The notes under the pieces: model-generated | Databases searched by the model: none | Told to the model about the DNA's origin: nothing | The model's input: only the letters and a program-made list of their open reading frames with translations | Shown: positions 1 through 3,212 of the stretch, piece after piece | How the letters are laid out: each line of letters starts with the position of its first letter | How positions within the stretch are numbered: position 1 is the first letter of the stretch | From: Planctomycetales bacterium | Lineage (GTDB): Bacteria > Planctomycetota > SZUA-567 | Direction: 5' to 3' | Length of the DNA: 5,722 bases | Assembly (NCBI GenBank): GCA_025997475.1 | Contig: BNUQ01000084.1 | Location: 1-5,722 of the forward strand | Position numbers and translations under genes: made by a program

Positions 1-456
1 CGCGGTCGTTAAAAATTCCGCCAAAAAGTAAAACGCGGTCAACGCGAACGGTAAAGACATCGCGTAGCCGCGCAATTCGGTGGCGAAATTTAAGACGCAA
101 TGCGCGGTGGCGAACAACAAGCCGGCGCACAGCGCGGCGGTTTTACCGGCGCGGCGAAACGCCAAATGCGCAACCCCGACCACCGCCGCCAAAAAGAAAA
201 ACAGCGACAACAACCGCGTAACCGGATAATCAAACGCCAGCGTTTCCGGCGATAAAAATTGCCGCCAGCCATAAAAAGCCAAACTGAATAGTTGATGATT
301 GTTCGGCGCGTTATAGTCCAACAACGCCGGTTGCCAGCCAATCGCAAATTCCATCATCGTGCGGATTTCGTCAATTTGATACGGGTGCGCCAAGCCGCCT
401 ATCGTCAAAATCAGCCCCGCGACCGCCGGAATGAGATAGCAATGCCACGTTTTCAT
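1..456 (-). CDS. GT39/GT-C-like membrane glycosyltransferase, N-terminal part (cut by window edge)
   Basis: The first 152 codons are present and no stop is reached before the left edge. The start is ATG at 456-454, with an in-frame TAA just upstream and a Shine-Dalgarno GAGGAA at 468-463, so the start is well supported. The protein is strongly hydrophobic, with likely membrane segments at about residues 8-23, 83-100, 107-123 and 134-149. It shows the usual order of the ArnT/PMT-like GT-C fold: an acidic pair (D29-E30) in the first outer loop, an N53-H54-Q-L element, a V-T-R-L-L-S helix start at 79-84, and an E-L-R-G-Y-A motif at 127-132. Family members move sugars from polyprenyl-phosphate donors to lipids or proteins on the outer face of the inner membrane. 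Donor and acceptor cannot be told from this fragment. It lies 25 bases downstream of the exported-protein gene on the same strand, so co-transcription is likely. Assignment is by remembered family pattern; another polytopic membrane protein is possible. Confidence 0.65.
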   Translation of the reverse strand, partial: MKTWHCYLIPAVAGLILTIGGLAHPYQIDEIRTMMEFAIGWQPALLDYNAPNNHQLFSLAFYGWRQFLSPETLAFDYPVTRLLSLFFFLAAVVGVAHLAFRRAGKTAALCAGLLFATAHCVLNFATELRGYAMSLPFALTAFYFLAEFLTTA

Positions 457-462
457 TTTTTA

Positions 463-468
463 TTCCTC
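463..468 (-). promoter_or_regulatory. Ribosome binding site of the GT39-like gene
   Basis: GAGGAA reads on the minus strand at 468-463 and sits six bases before the ATG at 456. Together with the in-frame TAA between them it fixes the start of the membrane protein. It lies in the 25-base gap after the stop of the preceding gene, as expected for a downstream gene of an operon. Confidence 0.6.
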
Positions 469-481
469 GACGAAGCGAAAC

Positions 482-1552
482 CTACTTTTGCGGTTGGTTG
501 ACCCGTTGTTGGGTGAGGTGAAGGAACAATTCCGGCGTGAGTTTATTGACGACCCAGACGGCGAGTTGGCGATTGGTCGCTTCGGGGTCTTTTTCGCCGA
601 GGTAAATCAGCGCGGCTTCGGCGTCTTTTTGTTTGGCGGGGTCGGTAAAAATGATTTTGCCGTCGCTCCCCGGCGCGCCGTGCCGATAGACGCCGAGCCG
701 CAAAATCGCCTCGCGCCGCCACGCCGGGTCGGCGTCTTCCGTCGCGATGCGAACGGCGCTATACAGCGAGTTGAACGCCAACGTGTTGCCGAGAAAATAA
801 CCGAGTTTCCGCTCCAATAAATTTTCCGCGTGCATCAATAAATCAAAATACTCGCGCGCGAATTTTTCCCGCGGGTCGAGTTGCCGTTGCAAGAAACGCG
901 CGTATTCGTTGGCGGCAAGCGCCTTGATGCGCAATCCTAACGTTTCGACCAACAAACTTTCGGGCTGTTGCGTCAAGTGCCAGCCGAAAATCAAAGCGCA
1001 CCGATAAACCGTGTCCGCGCCTTTGACGTTTTGCCGGTCTTCCAATTCTTTGGCGCGGTCGATAAGCGCGCGCGCGTAAGCCAAAAACACCACCAAATCC
1101 GGCTGTTTAATTTCGGCGGAAGTCAGCGCCGGATAATACTGCGGCGTGAGCGAACAGTTGCGAACGGCGACCGCTTTGAAAATCGCCGCCACGCCGGCGC
1201 CGTCGGTTTTGACCGCCGGCTTATCCGGCGCGACGCGGTCGGCGGCGTAATACTCTTCCAATTTGCCGTAAAAATCGGCGGCGTTGCCCGCGCCCGCCGG
1301 CAAGCCGGTCAGTTTTTCAATGCCGGTGTCGGTGTCGATTTTGCCGAGCGGCACCGACCGCGCCAAAATCCCTTGCGCCATCGTCATCTCTTTTAACGGC
1401 GGCAATAATTCGTTTTTCCCCCAGCGCGCCGTGTCGGACGCCGCTTCCGCCGCCCGAATTGCGGGAAACGGATTCGCCGCGCCGCCGCTGAAAATTATGC
1501 CGCTGAAAATAATGACGTTTGCCGCTAAAAATAAAGTTTTTGCCCGCAACAT
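482..1552 (-). CDS. Exported helical protein of unknown function
   Basis: The 356-residue product starts at ATG 1552-1550 and stops at TAG 484-482. A GGAAG stretch five bases before the ATG can serve as a ribosome binding site. The first ~25 residues form a signal peptide: a short basic start (M-L-R-A-K), a hydrophobic core, then small residues (S-G-G-A-A) giving a plausible cleavage site, so the mature protein is probably periplasmic or surface-exposed. No lipobox cysteine is seen. The rest is soluble and rich in Ala, Leu, Glu and Arg. The C-terminal third (from about D-P-A-W-R-R-E-A-I-L-R-L-G onward) looks like HEAT/TPR-type alpha-helical repeats, suggesting a binding or scaffold role. I see no catalytic motif and do not recognise the family. 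It is the first gene of a probable two-gene operon with the GT39-like membrane protein, so a cell-envelope role is a reasonable guess but unproven. Confidence 0.7.
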   Translation of the reverse strand: MLRAKTLFLAANVIIFSGIIFSGGAANPFPAIRAAEAASDTARWGKNELLPPLKEMTMAQGILARSVPLGKIDTDTGIEKLTGLPAGAGNAADFYGKLEEYYAADRVAPDKPAVKTDGAGVAAIFKAVAVRNCSLTPQYYPALTSAEIKQPDLVVFLAYARALIDRAKELEDRQNVKGADTVYRCALIFGWHLTQQPESLLVETLGLRIKALAANEYARFLQRQLDPREKFAREYFDLLMHAENLLERKLGYFLGNTLAFNSLYSAVRIATEDADPAWRREAILRLGVYRHGAPGSDGKIIFTDPAKQKDAEAALIYLGEKDPEATNRQLAVWVVNKLTPELFLHLTQQRVNQPQK

Positions 1553-1640
1553 TTTGTCTTCCCGCCGGTCGTTAAAAATAAAAACGCGACAAGCGTAGGG
1601 AAAAGCGGATATTTTGCAATTGTCGCCAATTACCCCGCGA

Positions 1641-1662
1641 ATTCCCCGCTATCGAGGGGAAT
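1641..1662. repeat. Hairpin, 7-bp perfect arms
   Basis: ATTCCCC (1641-1647) pairs with GGGGAAT (1656-1662) across an 8-base loop. It lies about 90 bases upstream of the exported-protein start, so in that direction it could be in the leader or near the promoter. No T-run follows on either strand, so a standard intrinsic terminator is unlikely. Confidence 0.4.
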
Positions 1663-1669
1663 AGAGGCG

Positions 1670-1701
1670 CGTCGCCGCCGAACTGCGTCGCCGCCGGACT
1701 G
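1670..1701. repeat. 16-bp tandem duplication
   Basis: CGTCGCCGCCGAACTG (1670-1685) is followed directly by the same 16 bases with one change, A to G at the twelfth position (1686-1701). A weaker, shorter echo (CGCTCGCCG) follows at 1702. The unit is not a multiple of three, which argues against this stretch being selected as coding sequence. Confidence 0.6.
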
Positions 1702-1878
1702 CGCTCGCCGAAAGTCGCGGGTAACGTTTGAACGGTTTTGCTGGCGTGCGCCGCATAAAGCGCGACCGCGCCGAGGGCTGGTGCGCGTGCGCGTGCCGGA
1801 CCGGCGGGCGATTGCGGCTGAGTTTCAGCGGGGGATGGGGAAGATGCTGGCGGAGTTGTGAAAAATTTTAAATAATTA

Positions 1879-1906
1879 TTGCTCACTATCAGCGCCTATC
1901 TAAAAT
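1879..1906 (+). promoter_or_regulatory. Possible promoter for the restriction-like gene
   Basis: TTGCTC (1879-1884) and TAAAAT (1901-1906) are 16 bases apart in an AT-rich patch. The -10 matches TATAAT at five of six bases and the -35 matches TTGACA at only three. The -10 is between two copies of ATCAGCGC (1888-1895 and 1905-1912), which repeat at a 17-base period. The resulting leader would be about 105 bases long. This is the best candidate in the spacer but only moderate in quality. Confidence 0.3.
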
Positions 1907-1968
1907 CAGCGCTCTATTGCGTTTGGAAAATTTTTTGGACGTCTGCCGATGGTCTGCGACCGGCGTTT

Positions 1969-1990
1969 TCAGTCGAAAAATTACGACTGA
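1969..1990. promoter_or_regulatory. Inverted repeat, possible operator or leader hairpin
   Basis: TCAGTCG (1969-1975) and CGACTGA (1984-1990) are perfect 7-bp arms around an 8-base A/T loop, ending 28 bases before the ATG at 2019. Its position suits a repressor site or a leader stem-loop controlling the downstream genes. Controller proteins and autoregulation of restriction systems often use such sites, but no regulator gene is in the window. Confidence 0.35.
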
Positions 1991-2018
1991 TTCCATACAC
2001 AACCGCAGCAACCAAACC

Positions 2019-3212
2019 ATGAACGACACCCATTTCAGAAACGCCCTGACCAGCCTCGGCTTCGCCGCCAATGACGCCGGCACCGTGTTCACCAAGCAAT
2101 TCCCCGACCGCACCGGCGATTTGATTGGCACCTGTGAAATGCGCGCCGACTTCGCCAAGCGGCAGCTTGTCTATCCCGAAGCCCAAGGTCTCACGGTCAA
2201 CGAACACCAGACCTGCAACTTCTCCGCCCCGGAAAACTTCGTCGTCTTTGAATGCGTCCACCGCCTCCTTGAAAATGGCTACCGCCCCGCGCACATCGAG
2301 CTGGAGCACCACGTCGAAGTCGGTCACGGCGCCAGCGGCGGACGCCTCGACATCTGGATCAAGGACAACGACGGACGTTCCCTGCTCATCATCGAATGCA
2401 AAACCGCCGGAAAAGAATTTGACGACGCATGGAAGGCAACGCAGGAAGACGGCGACCAGCTATGGAACGCGGGCAGCTCGCCCGCTTACTGCAAGCCCAC
2501 GCGAAGTGGCAATGCCACAAGGCGCGAAGCCGCGAAGCGTGGAAAAGCCAACAATCCACGCCTCGCCAAAGTGGCGGGAGCATCCTGCTCCCGTCGTCCT
2601 GAAACCGGCACCGAAATCATCCACGACTACCGCCTCATTTCCCCTCAAGACAACGCGGAGTTCCCAAAAATCCTCCCCAAAGACGCCCCCAGCTTCGCCA
2701 AAGCCGCCACCGTGAAAGACCGCTTCCGCGCATGGAAAGAGACCTACCAGCAAGACTTCACCACACGCGGCCTGTTTGAATCGGACATCGCCTCCTACAC
2801 CATTGGCAAAACCAAGTCCTCCACCGCCGACCTCAAAACCGCAAAGAACATGCGGGCGAGCCGCCCGCGCTCCATGGGCAAATACCACGAATTCGCCACC
2901 ATCCTCCGCCAGCACAACGTCGCCCGCCATCCGCCCGCCAACTGTGCCGCCCCCACACGTCGCGCGCTATGGAACGCGGGCGACCCGCCCGCTCGTTGGA
3001 TGCGACGTTCGATTCGCTCACGACGGAATGACCGTCCATGTTTTCTCTCCCACTGGAAATACGAGATGACGTCTCGTATTTCCCCAAGTGCCATGTCATT
3101 TATAGAGACCGTCACCAAAAATGCCGCGTTTGATATCTCCCAGACAGCGAGAACGAATCTACCTGCTCCACTCCAATTCACCGAAATCCAAACAAAAGGA
3201 AACAAACAATGA
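2019..3212 (+). CDS. Gutted HsdR_N-type nuclease/N6-methylase fusion, N-terminal part with in-frame repeat insertions
   Basis: The 397-residue frame from ATG 2019 begins as members of this type I restriction-like family do (M-N-D-T-H-F-R-N-A-L). An in-frame TTG at 1917 would add 34 unrelated-looking residues. No Shine-Dalgarno precedes 2019. The PD-(D/E)XK nuclease domain is clear: the N-F-V-V-F-E-C helix, G-H-G-A-S-G-G-R-L-D with D111, then LLIIECKTAGKEF with E126 and K128. Family sequence breaks at 2460 after G-D-Q, resumes near 2601 (I-I-H-D-Y-R-L-I-S, then W-K-E-T-Y-Q-Q-D-F and G-L-F-E-S-D-I), is interrupted at about 2845-2876, and resumes as KYHEFATILRQHNV, ending at 2921. The normal continuation into the methylase (catalytic NPPY-type motif) is absent; the last ~97 codons are unrelated. 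The intact family protein would be several hundred residues longer. The frame still stays open and its TGA (3210-3212) overlaps the ATG of the ATPase gene. It is probably a decaying relic, since the insert replaces part of the nuclease fold, although a translated short protein or coupling leader is possible. Confidence 0.7.
   Translation: MNDTHFRNALTSLGFAANDAGTVFTKQFPDRTGDLIGTCEMRADFAKRQLVYPEAQGLTVNEHQTCNFSAPENFVVFECVHRLLENGYRPAHIELEHHVEVGHGASGGRLDIWIKDNDGRSLLIIECKTAGKEFDDAWKATQEDGDQLWNAGSSPAYCKPTRSGNATRREAAKRGKANNPRLAKVAGASCSRRPETGTEIIHDYRLISPQDNAEFPKILPKDAPSFAKAATVKDRFRAWKETYQQDFTTRGLFESDIASYTIGKTKSSTADLKTAKNMRASRPRSMGKYHEFATILRQHNVARHPPANCAAPTRRALWNAGDPPARWMRRSIRSRRNDRPCFLSHWKYEMTSRISPSAMSFIETVTKNAAFDISQTARTNLPAPLQFTEIQTKGNKQ
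2461..2485 (+). repeat. 25-bp GC-rich palindromic repeat, copy A
   Basis: This copy begins TATGGAACGCGGGC and closes with GCCCGC, so its core GCGGGC...GCCCGC is an inverted repeat. It matches copy C at 22 of 25 bases and the reverse complement of copy B at 22 of 25. It starts exactly where nuclease-domain similarity stops and is read in frame as L-W-N-A-G-S-S-P-A. It looks like a dispersed genomic mini-repeat, not part of the original gene. Confidence 0.75.
2575..2593. repeat. Strong palindrome CGGGAGCA/TGCTCCCG
   Basis: CGGGAGCA (2575-2582) and TGCTCCCG (2586-2593) are perfect 8-bp arms around a 3-base loop. It is a second palindrome type, distinct from the 25-bp repeat, within the composite insert. 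No T-run follows. Confidence 0.65.
2852..2876 (-). repeat. 25-bp GC-rich palindromic repeat, copy B (reverse orientation)
   Basis: Read on the minus strand it begins CATGGAGCGCGGGC and ends GCTCGCCCGC, matching copy A at 22 of 25 bases. It sits between two conserved family segments (T-A-D-L-K-T before it, KYHEFATILRQHNV after it) and adds only a few residues to the usual linker, read in frame as M-R-A-S-R-P-R-S-M. Reverse orientation with an open frame shows that the repeat can be tolerated in both directions. Confidence 0.75.
2921..2942 (+). repeat. 11-bp tandem duplication at the family breakpoint
   Basis: CGCCCGCCATC (2921-2931) is followed by CGCCCGCCAAC (2932-2942), ten of eleven bases identical. 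The first unit begins at the last base of the last recognisable family codon (V of R-Q-H-N-V), so it marks the point where the methylase-containing part was lost. Confidence 0.5.
2968..2992 (+). repeat. 25-bp GC-rich palindromic repeat, copy C
   Basis: Begins TATGGAACGCGGGC like copy A and ends GCCCGC, 22 of 25 bases identical, with differences only in the loop region. It lies in the non-family tail of the restriction-like frame and is read in the same phase as copy A (L-W-N-A-G-D-P-P-A). Confidence 0.75.
3055..3083. repeat. Perfect 12-bp hairpin
   Basis: GGAAATACGAGA (3055-3066) pairs fully with TCTCGTATTTCC (3072-3083) across a 5-base loop, 126 bases before the ATPase start. No T-run follows (CCAAGTG), so it is not a typical intrinsic terminator. 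It is either another mini-repeat or an RNA structure affecting expression of the downstream gene. It lies close to where composition changes from GC-rich to more AT-rich. Confidence 0.6.
3195..3200 (+). promoter_or_regulatory. Ribosome binding site of the ATPase gene
   Basis: AAAGGA lies eight bases before ATG 3209, within an A-rich stretch. It gives the ATPase its own ribosome entry besides possible coupling through the ATGA overlap with the upstream frame. Confidence 0.6.

Larger units (their letters stand above)
1553..2018. other. Spacer between divergent genes, no defensible gene
   Basis: These 466 bases separate the minus-strand exported-protein gene from the plus-strand restriction-like gene. 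The part up to about 1858 is GC-rich and contains a hairpin, a tandem duplication and open but unconvincing frames on both strands. From 1859 to about 1990 the sequence turns AT-rich and carries the only promoter-like and operator-like sequences before the next gene. On the minus side, upstream of 1552, I see no convincing -35/-10 pair. The abrupt change near 1859 looks like a junction between old chromosome and acquired DNA; this is inference from composition by eye. Confidence 0.6.
2461..2600. mobile_element. Composite palindrome-rich insert inside the nuclease-like gene
   Basis: About 140 bases interrupt family sequence between G-D-Q (ending 2459) and E-T-G-T-E-I-I-H-D-Y (from 2601). The stretch strings together repeat copy A, a small stem GTGGC/GCCAC (2506-2518), a stem GCGTGG/CCACGC (2537-2542 with 2556-2561), and the strong palindrome at 2575-2593. 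It encodes no transposase, so it resembles non-autonomous, MITE- or REP-like material. The exact right border is uncertain. It appears to replace, not merely add to, the expected residues (a segment like F-S-Y-x-Q-Q leading to a L-Y-x-S-D strand), judged from memory of the family. Confidence 0.55.

Noticed and set aside
488..1396. Plus-strand open frames opposite the exported-protein gene
   Set aside because: They are Arg/Val/Phe-rich mirror reads; the minus strand has a proper signal peptide, start and operon context.
1572..1886. 104-codon minus-strand frame with GTG start in the spacer
   Set aside because: Low-complexity Pro/Ala/Ser composition, no ribosome binding site, starts in AT-rich spacer and crosses the non-triplet tandem repeat. 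No recognisable domain.
1917..2018. TTG at 1917 as the start of the restriction-like gene
   Set aside because: The 34 added residues do not resemble the family N-terminus, and they would run across the inverted repeat at 1969-1990. The ATG at 2019 gives the expected family start, although it lacks a Shine-Dalgarno.
1553..2018. tRNA or structured RNA gene or tRNA attachment site in the spacer
   Set aside because: I found no T-loop (GTTCRA-type) and acceptor-stem arrangement and no direct repeat pair that would mark attL/attR in the window.
2125..2715. 196-codon plus-strand frame overlapping the restriction-like gene
   Set aside because: Ser/Thr/Pro-rich translation typical of an out-of-frame read of GC-rich coding DNA; the 2019 frame carries the nuclease motifs over the same bases.
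2461..2992. CRISPR array
   Set aside because: Only three 25-bp copies, in mixed orientation and at irregular spacing, with conserved protein-coding sequence between them.
3055..3083. Intrinsic terminator
   Set aside because: The stem is strong but not followed by a T-run on either strand, and the downstream gene overlaps the upstream frame by ATGA, which argues for read-through.
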